A DNA stretch of 23,098 bases from Bacillota bacterium (lineage in GTDB: Bacteria; Bacillota; Clostridia; Clostridiales; Clostridiaceae), in the NCBI GenBank assembly GCA_023435985.1, contig JAEZKY010000204.1:1-23098 (forward strand), in the 5' to 3' direction. Shown here piece by piece: positions 14,558 through 23,049 of the stretch (its first letter is position 1; the number at the start of each line of letters is the position of its first letter). Made by a program: the position numbers and the translations under genes. The notes beneath the pieces were generated by a model, which worked only from the letters and a program-made list of their open reading frames with translations, had not been told where the DNA came from and did not search any database.

Positions 14558-15793
14558 CTATTTCTTTATTAAAATTCTTCTTAGCATATCCAAGCCCGTT
14601 GTTGTTGCTTGAAGTCTTACTCGACTTCTATTTCCATTAAATATACATCTTTTCACTATTACTTCTCCTTGAACATACACTCCTATATATACTAATCCAA
14701 CTGGTTTCTCTTCTGTTCCTCCTCCTGGTCCTGCAATTCCTGTTGTTACAACACTTACATCTGTACTAGCTGTTTTAGCAATACCAATAGCCATTTCCCT
14801 TGCAGTTTCTTCACTTACAGCTCCATACTTTTCTAAAGTTTCATTCTTAACACCTAATCTTTTATGTTTAGCTTCATTTGAATATGTTACAGCTCCTTCT
14901 AAAAGCACTTCAGATATTCCTGGATAGTTTATTAATGTAGCAGCAATCATTCCGCCTGTGCACGATTCTGCTGTAGATATTGTAAGCTTCTTTTCTATTA
15001 AAAGTTCTGCTACAACATCCTCTAAGTTGATATCTTCAGTTGCATAAATATTTTCACCTAATCGTTTTTTAATTTCTTCTTCTACTGGCTTTATTAAATT
15101 AAGTGCTTCTTCCTGTGTTTTAGCCTTAGCTGTTATACGAAGCATTACTCCTACTTCTTTAGCGTAAGGAGCAATAGTTGGATTTGTTTGTGCATCCATT
15201 ATATCTTTTAATTCATCAGCAACTGCACTTTCTCCAATACCTAGTATTTTAACTACCTTTGACACTAATATGGAATCTGACCTTTTCTGAAGGTACAGCT
15301 TAACTGTCTCTTCAAACATTGGCTTCATTTCCTTTGGTGGTCCAGGTAAAATTATCATTATCTTATTATTTTCTTCTATAATTACGCCTGGGGCTGTACC
15401 GTTATTATTATTAATAACAATGGCTCCCTCAGGAATTAAACCTTGTTTTAAATTATTTTCAGTCATCTTTCTTTCTCTGAATTTAAAATAATTCTTTATT
15501 TTCTCAATAGATTCTTCATGTGGAAGTAACTCTTTATTGAAATATTTAGCTGCGACTTCCTTAGTTAAATCATCTTCTGTCGGTCCAAGTCCACCTGTTG
15601 TTATTATAATATCACTTCTGCTATAAGCCTCTTCAAAAGCATGAAGAATTCTACTTTCATTATCACCAACCACTTGTTGATAATACATGTCTATCCCTAA
15701 TGCTGCCAGTTCTTGTGCTAAATACTGAGCATTTGAGTTAATTATGTCTCCTAACAATATTTCTGTTCCTACAGCTATAATTTCTGCTTTCAT
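14558..15793 (-). CDS. cinA: CinA (competence/damage-inducible protein A; NMN amidohydrolase/pyrophosphatase type)
   Basis: The 411-residue protein has the two classic CinA domains. The N-terminal MoCF-like domain (about 1-165) has VGTEILLGDIINSNAQYLA, TTGGLGPTEDDLTKE (65-79) and LPGPPKEMKPMF; it belongs to the COG1058 group linked to pyrophosphatase activity on ADP-ribose and related compounds. The C-terminal domain (about 257-411) is of the PncC type, which deamidates nicotinamide mononucleotide: STAESCTGG (273-281), EGAVTYSNEAKHKRLGV and TTGIAGPGGGTEEKPVGLVY. Together they suggest salvage of pyridine nucleotides. AGAAGGT lies seven bases before the ATG. A TATAAT on the minus strand at 15840-15835 may be its -10. 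No recA lies next to it in this window. Confidence 0.95.
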   Translation of the reverse strand: MKAEIIAVGTEILLGDIINSNAQYLAQELAALGIDMYYQQVVGDNESRILHAFEEAYSRSDIIITTGGLGPTEDDLTKEVAAKYFNKELLPHEESIEKIKNYFKFRERKMTENNLKQGLIPEGAIVINNNNGTAPGVIIEENNKIMIILPGPPKEMKPMFEETVKLYLQKRSDSILVSKVVKILGIGESAVADELKDIMDAQTNPTIAPYAKEVGVMLRITAKAKTQEEALNLIKPVEEEIKKRLGENIYATEDINLEDVVAELLIEKKLTISTAESCTGGMIAATLINYPGISEVLLEGAVTYSNEAKHKRLGVKNETLEKYGAVSEETAREMAIGIAKTASTDVSVVTTGIAGPGGGTEEKPVGLVYIGVYVQGEVIVKRCIFNGNRSRVRLQATTTGLDMLRRILIKK

Positions 15794-16175
15794 ATTTATT
15801 ACCTTCTTTTTTATAAATTTTTATCCGTAATATCATTATATAAGTTTAAAACCTATCCAATAATATATTGAATAGGTTTATATAAAAATATTTTCTTTTA
15901 TAATATGCTATCTCTAAATCTAAATAAAATCTAGAGATAGCTTATATAAAAAATTTTTTCATCTCAATCTTACTTAAGCAAAAACCAAAATCAAAAAATA
16001 GAACTCTCTTAAAAATAGGTTTTCACTTAAAATAAGATTAGTAAATATGTATGAGAATGAAAAAATTCATTGCTAGGAGAGTCTTTCATACTTCTATTGT
16101 ATGCATATTCTCTCTGACTTATTCATACCTATTAATAATTTTATTATAAAAGTTATATTTTAGTTATTCATAATT
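15794..16175. other. 382-base gap with clustered palindromes between cinA and the ROK kinase gene
   Basis: No gene is seen. From left to right it holds an imperfect palindrome at 15849-15879 (8 pairs, mismatch, 5 pairs), a perfect 10-bp hairpin at 15907-15916/15932-15941, and a nested pair at 16049-16091. In the last, GTATGA pairs with TCATAC around AATGAA/TTCATT. Some could be terminators for the kinase gene, but none has a long U-tract. Confidence 0.5.
15907..15941. repeat. Hairpin GCTATCTCTA / TAGAGATAGC
   Basis: A perfect ten-base-pair stem with a 15-base loop. It lies in the gap downstream of the ROK kinase gene and may act as a weak terminator. Confidence 0.5.
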
Positions 16176-17129
16176 TTATTTATTTTCTGTTTCAAGTAAT
16201 GCTAATGCCACAGCACCTATTACTCCAGCATCTGTTCCTAATCCTGCTGGAACAATTTTAACTGCTTCTGCCATGGATTTAAAGCATCTTTTATCAACTA
16301 CTTTTCTTACTGTATCAAAAACAACATCTCCTGCTTTTGATACTCCACCACCTATTATTATTACTTCTGGATCAAAAATAGATACTGCATTAGCAACAGC
16401 TATTCCTAAATAATTTAACGCATTATCTATAATATCCTTACATACAGGATCTCCTGCAGCTGCTTCTGTAAATACTTCATAGGAAGTAACAGTTTCATAT
16501 TTTCTTAGAGCAGTCTCAACCTTACTAGCCAAGGCTTCTTGTCCTCTTTTTGCAATTGCAGTACCTGATGATGTTGCTTCTACGCATCCAATATTCCCAC
16601 AGTTGCATCTAGGGCCATCTGGAGCTACTGTCATATGTCCAATTTCTAGTGCATTTGAAGTATGGCCTCTATACACTTTACCATCTAAAACAGCTCCTCC
16701 ACCTATTCCTGTGCTCACTGTGAAAAATACTACATCCTTTGCTCCTCTTCCTGCTCCAAACATATACTCTCCAATAGCCGCAACGTTTGCATCATTATCT
16801 AAAAAAACTGGTAATCCAAATTTTTTATTTATCGGTTCAACTAAATTAAAATTTTTAAATGGAAGATTAGGTGTATAAATTATAGTTCCCTTTTCAGCAT
16901 CTAATGGACCAGGTGAACCTATACCTATTCCCTTTATTTCTTCATATGCTACTGAAGCATCTTTAATCACCTTATCTATAGATTCTATAATTCTATTTAA
17001 TACTGGAATTTCTCCTTCATTAGCATTTGTTGGTACTGTTGTTTGGCTTATTACTTCTCCATTCAAATTAGCTAGTGCAGTACTTATTTTAGTACCTCCT
17101 AAGTCTACTCCTACAACATACTTTTTCAT
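16176..17129 (-). CDS. ROK-family sugar kinase (probable glucokinase)
   Basis: The 317-residue protein begins MKKYVVGVDLGGTK, the ATP phosphate-binding loop. It has GIGSPGPLD, the catalytic Asp113 in LDNDANVAA, the loop STGIGGGAVLDGKVYRG, the sugar-binding EIGHM (Glu162, His165) and the ROK zinc motif CNCGNIGCVE (Cys175, 177, 182, with His165). GGGVSKAG closes the second ATP site. Such enzymes phosphorylate glucose, or less often mannose, fructose or N-acetyl sugars, in the cytoplasm. The close match to Firmicute GlcK suggests glucose. There is no helix-turn-helix, so it is a kinase and not a ROK repressor. I chose ATG 17129, with AAGGAGAG upstream. A TTG at 17174 has its own AGGAG and could add 15 residues. 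Confidence 0.92.
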   Translation of the reverse strand: MKKYVVGVDLGGTKISTALANLNGEVISQTTVPTNANEGEIPVLNRIIESIDKVIKDASVAYEEIKGIGIGSPGPLDAEKGTIIYTPNLPFKNFNLVEPINKKFGLPVFLDNDANVAAIGEYMFGAGRGAKDVVFFTVSTGIGGGAVLDGKVYRGHTSNALEIGHMTVAPDGPRCNCGNIGCVEATSSGTAIAKRGQEALASKVETALRKYETVTSYEVFTEAAAGDPVCKDIIDNALNYLGIAVANAVSIFDPEVIIIGGGVSKAGDVVFDTVRKVVDKRCFKSMAEAVKIVPAGLGTDAGVIGAVALALLETENK

Positions 17130-17233
17130 AATATAACTCTCCTTCGTCATTGTATATTTCCCAATTAAAAACAATTTCTCCTAACTGATATTATACTATA
17201 ATATGTTAAGGTAATAAAACCTGTATTTTTATA

Positions 17234-17479
17234 TTATTTTCTTGAAGATACTTTATTGGCACTAATGTAATAATTTCCAAAATCATCATATTGAGTATAG
17301 TTAACAATAAATTTATTATCTTTTAGCATTGAATTAATTAAGTCAATATCTCCTTTATTATTCTTATCAATCCTCATTACAAAGTTATCATTATTGTCTA
17401 TTATATTTAAATAATCAAATATATTGCTATAATCACTCAAATCAATCTTACCGCTAATGTCCATGCTGTAATCTGACAT
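17234..17479 (-). CDS. Small acidic protein of unknown function
   Basis: The 81-residue protein is rich in Asp, Asn, Ser and Tyr, opens MSDYSMDISGKIDLSDYSN and ends KVSSRK. There are no cysteines, membrane segments or signal peptide. I do not recognise a family. It is probably real: AGGAGGAG lies six bases before the ATG and a TATAAT (minus strand, 17528-17523) lies about 45 bases upstream, although no good -35 is seen. It lies between two minus-strand genes, the EF-G-like gene (271 bases upstream) and the ROK kinase (104 bases downstream), on the same strand as both. Confidence 0.6.
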   Translation of the reverse strand: MSDYSMDISGKIDLSDYSNIFDYLNIIDNNDNFVMRIDKNNKGDIDLINSMLKDNKFIVNYTQYDDFGNYYISANKVSSRK

Positions 17480-17676
17480 TAATTTCTCCTCCTATTCAGA
17501 TTTATAAGTTAATACTAAATATATTATATGCTCCTCTAAACAGTTCTATCCTATGAAATTAATGTAAAACCCTTTTTACAACACAAGCTAATTTTCTCAC
17601 TATAATCTTCTATTACTGAAAGGTTTAAAAATTTATGCAGAATTTTTTTAATAAAATCTAGGCTTTTAAATACGTA

Positions 17677-17704
17677 CCAAATTTAAAATCATATTTAAAC
17701 TTGG
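17677..17704. repeat. Hairpin downstream of the EF-G-like gene
   Basis: Eleven pairs (CCAAATTTAAA at 17677-17687 with TTTAAACTTGG at 17694-17704, one G-U) close a six-base loop, 46 bases past the stop. There is no U-tract, so it may instead be a 3'-end stabiliser or weak terminator. Confidence 0.45.
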
Positions 17705-17750
17705 CACTCTATCTACACATATTTTCTAATTGAAATTTATATTTAAACCT

Positions 17751-19832
17751 CTATTTTTTTAGATTATTTATACTTTCTATAACTTTTGATACTTCCATTT
17801 CTGGAATTTCTTCATATCTAATAAATTCCTTCGAAAACATTCCCCTACCTTGAGTTAATGAACGCAGCTCTGTAGCATACTTTCTAATTTCTGCAAGTGG
17901 AATTTCAGCCATAACCTTTTGCTTATCTCCTTCTGGTTCCATTCCAATTACTCGGCCTCTCTTTTTATTTATATCTGCAATTACATCTCCCATGTATTCA
18001 TTAGGTAGTATAACCTCAACTTTCATTATTGGCTCTAGCAAAATAGGTTTTGCCTGTTCAAGTCCTTTCTTGTAAGCTATAGATGCAGCAAGCTTAAATG
18101 CCATTTCAGATGAGTCCACTGAATGATATGATCCATCATGAAGAGTTGCCCTAAGACCTATAACTGGACAACCAGCTAAAACGCCATGAGCTATACATTC
18201 TCTCAATCCTTTTTCTACTGCTGGAATAAAGTTTCTTGGAACAGATCCTCCAACAACATTGTCCACGAATTCTAAATCTTCATTTCCATCTGTTCTAGGC
18301 TCAAACTTTATCACAACATCACCATACTGTCCATGCCCACCAGATTGTTTTTTATGCTTTCCCTGTACATCAGCAATTCCTTTTATCGCTTCCTTATATG
18401 GGACCTTTGGTAGACTTAAGACTGCATCTACTCCAAACTTACTTTTTATTTTACTTGCAATTACATTTATATGAGTTTCTCCAAGTCCTGAAACTATAAT
18501 TTCCGCATTTTCTACATCCCTTGATATTTCAAAAACTGGATCTTCATCTTTTAATCTATTTAAAGCTTGAGATATTTTTTCTTCATCACCTTTGGCTTGT
18601 GGTATTATAGCCATAGAGCAAACTGCTTTAGGAAAATTCATTTTATCATACATTATTTTAAAATCTGAACTTGCTAATGTATCTCCTGTATTTGTATACT
18701 GTAATTTAGAAATTGCTCCTATATCTCCTGCAATAATTCTTTTAGCTGGTATTTGTGTCTTTCCTCTAATGAAGCAAATGTGAGCTAACTTTTCAGCTTT
18801 ATCTTTATTAACATTTAGTACTGTCATATCTTCCTTAGCCTCTCCAGTCATAACTCTAAAGAAAGATATTTTACCTACAAATGGATCTGCAATCGTTTTA
18901 AATACCAATGCTGAAAAAGGCTTTTCTTGATCAAGATTAACGAAAGTCTCTTCGCTATTTGTAACATTTAGGGCTTTTTGAGGAATTGCATATTCTGGAG
19001 AAGGAAAACATTCCACAATATCGTCAATTAAGGAATCCATTCCTATTACCTTAGTTGCACTTCCACACATAACAGGAGCAATATCTCCATTAGCACATCC
19101 CTTTATTAACCCCCTACAAATTTCTTCATCACTTAATGTTCCTTCACTAAAATATTTATCCAATAGTTCCTCATCTGTTTCTGCAACTGACTCCATAATC
19201 ATCCTTTTACATTCTTCAACTTTTTCCTTCAATTCCTCTGGTATATCTAAAACTTTTATTTCTTTAGTTTTAACATCATATATTCTTGCCTGCTTTGAAA
19301 TAACGTTTATTACACCTGTAAATTGATCTTCTTTTCCTATTGGATATTGAATTGGAACTACACTTATTCCAAATTTTTGATTAAGTGAATCTAATACCTT
19401 ATCGAAATTTGCATTTTCACGGTCAAGTTTATTTATAAAAATTGTTCTAGGCAGTTTAATTTTATTACAATATTCCCATGCTCTTTCAGTTCCAGCTTTT
19501 ATTCCTGAAACCGCACTTACCACTATCATTCCAACATCTACAGCTCGCATTCCTTCAATGCATTCACCTTGAAAATCCGCATATCCTGGAATATCAACAA
19601 GATTTATTTTAATATTATCTAATTCAATTGGAGCTATTGAAAGTGCAATAGAAAATTGTCTGTTCTTTTCTTCAGTATCAAAATCTAAAACAGTAGTTCC
19701 ATCTTCAATTTTCCCTAATCTATCTATTATCTTCGAATAATATAAAAGACTTTCTGCTAAAGAAGTTTTTCCTGTTCCATTATGTCCCATTAATCCTACA
19801 TTTCTTAAATTTTTAATACTATAATCTTTCAT
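17751..19832 (-). CDS. EF-G-like translational GTPase (EF-G paralogue)
   Basis: The 693-residue protein has the domain order of elongation factor G. GTPase motifs are GHNGTGKT (16-23), VDIPGY (G3; EF-G has DTPGH) and NKLD (134-137). The switch-I RGIT motif is RQFSI here. EF-G domains II-V follow, including QSGGHGQYGDVVIKFEP (domain IV) and MGDVIADINKKRGRVIGMEP (domain V). The altered switch residues place it among the EF-G-like (EF-G2) paralogues, not the main FusA, whose gene normally sits with rpsL/rpsG/tuf. Its role in translocation, recycling or stress is unknown. I chose ATG 19832; a TTG four codons earlier is possible. Neither has a good ribosome site, and a hairpin lies just upstream. 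Confidence 0.9.
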   Translation of the reverse strand: MKDYSIKNLRNVGLMGHNGTGKTSLAESLLYYSKIIDRLGKIEDGTTVLDFDTEEKNRQFSIALSIAPIELDNIKINLVDIPGYADFQGECIEGMRAVDVGMIVVSAVSGIKAGTERAWEYCNKIKLPRTIFINKLDRENANFDKVLDSLNQKFGISVVPIQYPIGKEDQFTGVINVISKQARIYDVKTKEIKVLDIPEELKEKVEECKRMIMESVAETDEELLDKYFSEGTLSDEEICRGLIKGCANGDIAPVMCGSATKVIGMDSLIDDIVECFPSPEYAIPQKALNVTNSEETFVNLDQEKPFSALVFKTIADPFVGKISFFRVMTGEAKEDMTVLNVNKDKAEKLAHICFIRGKTQIPAKRIIAGDIGAISKLQYTNTGDTLASSDFKIMYDKMNFPKAVCSMAIIPQAKGDEEKISQALNRLKDEDPVFEISRDVENAEIIVSGLGETHINVIASKIKSKFGVDAVLSLPKVPYKEAIKGIADVQGKHKKQSGGHGQYGDVVIKFEPRTDGNEDLEFVDNVVGGSVPRNFIPAVEKGLRECIAHGVLAGCPVIGLRATLHDGSYHSVDSSEMAFKLAASIAYKKGLEQAKPILLEPIMKVEVILPNEYMGDVIADINKKRGRVIGMEPEGDKQKVMAEIPLAEIRKYATELRSLTQGRGMFSKEFIRYEEIPEMEVSKVIESINNLKK

Positions 19833-19845
19833 GAACTCTGCCAAA

Positions 19846-19865
19846 CTTTTAATTCATCTTAAAAG
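19846..19865 (-). promoter_or_regulatory. Leader hairpin of the EF-G-like gene
   Basis: CTTTTAA (19846-19852) and TTAAAAG (19859-19865) form a perfect seven-pair stem with a six-base loop, 13 bases before the ATG. Upstream of it the RNA reads GGCAGGTGAAAGCC. It may affect translation of a gene with a weak ribosome site; this is inference. Confidence 0.35.
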
Positions 19866-20015
19866 CTGGCTTTCACCTGCCTTTCCCCTGATAATATTAT
19901 TTGATATTATATTTCTATTTATGTTTACTAAATCCTCTTTAATTTTCTAAATTTTCTGAAAATTTATATATTATTCTTTTTTTTGTTAAACTTTTCAATT
20001 TATTTTTACATTTTA

Positions 20016-20044
20016 TTGTAGTATTTTTAAAAAAATATTATAAT
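20016..20044 (+). promoter_or_regulatory. Possible promoter of the polytopic membrane protein gene
   Basis: TTGTAG (20016-20021), a 17-base spacer and a perfect TATAAT (20039-20044). A second TATAAT lies at 20071-20076 without a clear -35. Confidence 0.4.
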
Positions 20045-20106
20045 TTTATCTGTCTTAGTTAAGGCTATTTTATAATTTTAATTTACATTTATGGAGGCAA
20101 AATTTA

Positions 20107-21585
20107 ATGAATACCAAGAAAAACTTAACAAGTTATTATACGATTTTATTTTTTATACTTGCCATTGGAATAATTATTGGAGTTTTATTTGTACAACCCC
20201 AAGTTGGTGTTGCTGATCAAGGTGATTTTAATAGAATAATGAGCATATCTGGGCTGTCATTATTAGATTCAGATGCAAATAATCCTAACTTTATAAGATT
20301 TATGAAGTATATTGTGACTGATTATCAGATAACAAGTATCAACAATCTAACTTCAACTATTTTGGGATCTAGTCTTGGTTATCTAATTATACTAATTAAT
20401 AATATCTGCAAATCACTTGGACAAACTATATTTAAAACCCAATACTTAGCTATAATCTATAGTATTATATATATTCTTTCTTTTAGCATAATATTAAAAT
20501 CATTGAACATAAAAAATCGCATGAAATTTATAATTCTTGAAATATCTATAATGTTTTTCTTTTTTGATGGCAATTATTTAATTTGGTTCAATAGTCTCTA
20601 TGGTGAACCGATGATGTTTACCACATTAGTACTATTTATTGCTTCTGTTCTTAATTATATTCATTATAAATATATACTTAAGAAAAACGAAAAAATATTT
20701 TCAAAGATATTTTTCATATTGTTTTCAGCATTCTTGTTCTTGGGTTCAAAACTGCAAGTGCTTACTTCATTACCTATTATTATACTTTTTATTATTAAAA
20801 TACTCTTTGATAATAGACATTCTCTTAATAAAATAAACCTGTCTATATTGTGTATTGTTTTTTGTTTTGTAATAGCATATCCTGTTGGCATCAGCCGTAA
20901 TAGCGATGATTTAAATGTTGATACCCAATATAACTCAGTTTTTTATGGTATATTAAAAGATTCTAAAACCCCGGAGCAAGATTTAATAGATCTAGGTCTT
21001 AATCCAGATATGGCAGTTGACGCTGGAAAAAATGCTTATTTAGATGACGATAAATATGTGAAGTATTCTCCTAAAAGCGAATTAACAGCTAAAGAATTTT
21101 ATCATAACATAAATAATTTAAAACTTGCTAAATTCTATTTGTTTCATCCTCAAAGATTATTAAATGGCATGAACTATACAGCCAGTAAAGCATTTTCTAC
21201 TAGTACAATGCTTGGAAAATATTATAGAAGCTATAGCAAAGAGCCTGTCACAGACTTTAATAGATTTACTCTTTGGTCAACATTTAGGCAAAATGTGCTC
21301 CCTCACGAATTATACTTTATAGTTTCAGTTTATCTGCTTCTTCTAGTATATTCACTTTATAAATATATTAAAAATAAATCTAATTTAGAAATAAAAACCA
21401 AATTACTTTTACTCTGGACTATTATGTTAATAGGTGCAATTCAATTTCCAATGCCTTTTGTTGGCAATGGTGAAGCTGATACTTCAAAACAATTATTCTT
21501 ATTTAATTTTATTTTCGATGGATTACTCTTATATGTTTTTGCATATATTATCTTCAAGATAATTGATTTATTTAAAATTAAGTAA
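20107..21585 (+). CDS. Polytopic membrane protein, possible GT-C-like surface-glycan glycosyltransferase (WsfD-like)
   Basis: The 492-residue protein has about ten hydrophobic segments. After TM1 (about 11-29) comes an acidic motif ADQGDFNR (36-43) on the presumed outer loop, where GT-C glycosyltransferases carry their catalytic acids. A second conserved-looking motif NSLYGEP (162-168) and a KLQ motif after a membrane segment follow. A large hydrophilic loop (about 265-385) precedes the last membrane spans. The pattern recalls the WsfD-type hexose transferases of S-layer glycan synthesis, but this is from memory and weak. It would use a lipid-linked sugar. GGAGG lies nine bases before the ATG. 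No other glycan gene is nearby, so it is an orphan. Confidence 0.6.
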   Translation: MNTKKNLTSYYTILFFILAIGIIIGVLFVQPQVGVADQGDFNRIMSISGLSLLDSDANNPNFIRFMKYIVTDYQITSINNLTSTILGSSLGYLIILINNICKSLGQTIFKTQYLAIIYSIIYILSFSIILKSLNIKNRMKFIILEISIMFFFFDGNYLIWFNSLYGEPMMFTTLVLFIASVLNYIHYKYILKKNEKIFSKIFFILFSAFLFLGSKLQVLTSLPIIILFIIKILFDNRHSLNKINLSILCIVFCFVIAYPVGISRNSDDLNVDTQYNSVFYGILKDSKTPEQDLIDLGLNPDMAVDAGKNAYLDDDKYVKYSPKSELTAKEFYHNINNLKLAKFYLFHPQRLLNGMNYTASKAFSTSTMLGKYYRSYSKEPVTDFNRFTLWSTFRQNVLPHELYFIVSVYLLLLVYSLYKYIKNKSNLEIKTKLLLLWTIMLIGAIQFPMPFVGNGEADTSKQLFLFNFIFDGLLLYVFAYIIFKIIDLFKIK

Positions 21586-21676
21586 ATCAATTATAGGTAA
21601 CAATTTAGAATAGTTTTATTTTGAATTCGTCTTTAAAAAGAGATATGACATATATAAGCTTAAGAAAACCTTTTTC

Positions 21677-21736
21677 AATAATTGAGAGCTATAATCAGTA
21701 CATGGAACAATGTATGATTATAGCTCTCATATTATT
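21677..21736. terminator. Long hairpin between convergent genes
   Basis: A perfect 14-bp stem (21683-21696 with 21716-21729) is extended inside by TACAT/ATGTA and outside by AATAAT/ATTATT past a bulge. Both flanking genes point at it. U-tracts are poor on both strands, so it may end transcripts inefficiently or with Rho. Confidence 0.6.
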
Positions 21737-21778
21737 ATAAGTATTTATTTATATTACATTAAACTCAAAATTAAAAGA

Positions 21779-22225
21779 TTATAATGTCTTATTTCTAAAT
21801 AAATAGATCTTGCTTAGCCTGATTAATATTAAACTAACACCACCAAAAGTATCTATTATGACATCTCTAACAGCCCCTTCTCGTCCCAATACAAACAATT
21901 GATGTATCTCATCGGAGCATGCATATAAAAATACAAAGATTATAGTTATAACAATAACTTTCTTTATACTAAAATATAGATTAAACACATTAAATACTAA
22001 TAATGCTAAAACCATATATTCAAGAAAATGTGCGCATTTCCTAACAGCAAAATTGGCAAGCTGTCCAAAAATACCATTTACATCTATGCCTATACTAGAC
22101 AATACCTTTATTATCCCTTCACTCTGGGAATCTGATATACTCGCTGGCTGATTTGACATAATAAATATTCCTATCATCCAGATAATTAATAAAAACCAAT
22201 AGATAATTTTCCTTTTGTTTATCAT
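21779..22225 (-). CDS. VanZ-family membrane protein
   Basis: The 148-residue protein has four membrane segments (about 8-24, 66-84, 88-104, 122-138). VanZ-family landmarks are MSNQPASISDSQSEGI after TM1, RKCAHFLEYMVLALL (62-76), SDEIHQLFVLGREGAVRD (104-121) and the following DVIIDTFGGV. VanZ gives low-level teicoplanin resistance in enterococci, but most family members are chromosomal and of unknown role. No other van gene is here, so a resistance role is not supported. AGAGG lies six bases before the ATG. It starts 58 bases after the zinc-ribbon gene, probably on the same transcript. Confidence 0.9.
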   Translation of the reverse strand: MINKRKIIYWFLLIIWMIGIFIMSNQPASISDSQSEGIIKVLSSIGIDVNGIFGQLANFAVRKCAHFLEYMVLALLVFNVFNLYFSIKKVIVITIIFVFLYACSDEIHQLFVLGREGAVRDVIIDTFGGVSLILIRLSKIYLFRNKTL

Positions 22226-22283
22226 CTTTAACCTCTTTCAAGTAAAAATCCTATGCTATAGCTTAATACTTATTGCTCATACT

Positions 22284-22721
22284 TCATTCTGACATATACC
22301 TATTTATATATGCAAGTGACTCTTCCAATAATTCTTGCCCCTTCTCTAACCCATCTATTTTTAACTCAAGATTGCAAATTCTTTGATCTATTTGATACAT
22401 AAACTGCTTTATATCTTGTAATAATTTTCCTTCATATGTTACTTGTACTCCATCATCGTCAATAAATATTTTTTCTGGTGGCGCTCCACATTTGGTGCAC
22501 TTTGCGTATATACCTTGCTCATCTAAATTGTTAAATACCTTAAATGTATCATTATTACATTCTGTGCAATTTGATAGCATCATAAAATCATAATAACTTA
22601 CATCATAATAATAAATACTTCCACAATCCTTGCATGTTAGCTTTAATTTATTATCTTCTGTCACTATATGAAACTCATTCCCACTACACCCATCTTTTTT
22701 ACAGACAATAGTTTGTATCAT
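22284..22721 (-). CDS. Double zinc-ribbon protein with C-terminal coiled coil, function unknown
   Basis: The 145-residue protein has four cysteine pairs: Cys7/Cys12, Cys30/Cys33 (CKDC), Cys52/Cys55 (CTEC) and Cys75/Cys78 (CTKC), consistent with two zinc ribbons in a row. Residues about 100-142 are a helical, charged segment likely to form a coiled coil (LLQDIKQFMYQIDQRICNLE). There is no signal peptide or membrane segment. The family is not known to me by name; nucleic-acid or protein binding is a guess. I chose the second ATG (22721), seven bases after GAGGG; the ATG at 22727 is too close to that site. It leads a probable two-gene operon with the VanZ-like gene. Confidence 0.75.
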   Translation of the reverse strand: MIQTIVCKKDGCSGNEFHIVTEDNKLKLTCKDCGSIYYYDVSYYDFMMLSNCTECNNDTFKVFNNLDEQGIYAKCTKCGAPPEKIFIDDDGVQVTYEGKLLQDIKQFMYQIDQRICNLELKIDGLEKGQELLEESLAYINRYMSE

Positions 22722-22932
22722 ACTCATACCCTCTCATCAATATAATTTATCTATATTTTACTACAAGCTCAAATACTACTTTTTCCTTCTATAACATATT
22801 TCACACATAAATTATATGCTATAATTTTCCTATTGTATACTGTAATGATTAGTTTTTTTAATTCATTTTATGAGATAGTTCTACTGTTTTTTATATTTAA
22901 ATTTACATTTCTCTATTATATTTAGTAAAATA

Positions 22933-22968
22933 TAATAAAAAAAACTATGAATTATAATTCATAGTTTT
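22933..22968 (-). terminator. Terminator of the tRNA cluster
   Basis: AAAACTATGAAT (22941-22952) and its complement (22957-22968) form a 12-bp stem with a TATA loop. On the minus strand a run of about eight T follows. It starts five bases past the CCA of tRNA-Ala. Confidence 0.88.
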
Positions 22969-22972
22969 CTAA

Positions 22973-23048
22973 TGGTGGAGATAAAGAGATTCGAACTCTT
23001 GACCCCCTGCGTGCAAGGCAGGTGCTCTCCCAACTGAGCTATACCCCC
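22973..23048 (-). tRNA. tRNA-Ala (anticodon UGC)
   Basis: The 76-base gene has acceptor GGGGGTA/TATCTCC, giving the G3-U70 wobble pair that marks alanine tRNAs. The anticodon loop is CTTGCAC in stem CCTGC/GCAGG, and the T arm carries AGTTCGAATCT. CCA is encoded. One base separates it from the next tRNA gene upstream. Confidence 0.96.
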
Positions 23049-23049
23049 A

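Noticed and set aside
16603..16878. Open frame on the plus strand inside the ROK kinase gene
   Set aside because: It is antisense to conserved kinase motifs and the product has no recognisable feature.
18259..18783. Two open frames on the plus strand inside the EF-G-like gene
   Set aside because: Both are antisense to conserved EF-G domains and lack ribosome sites.
20639..20891. Overlapping small frames on both strands inside the membrane protein gene
   Set aside because: They arise from hydrophobic, AT-rich codons of the real gene and have no start signals.
21779..22225. VanZ plus VanR/VanS-like genes as a glycopeptide resistance locus
   Set aside because: There is no vanHAX-type gene, and the two-component pair lies more than 7 kb away; both families are common in clostridia without resistance.
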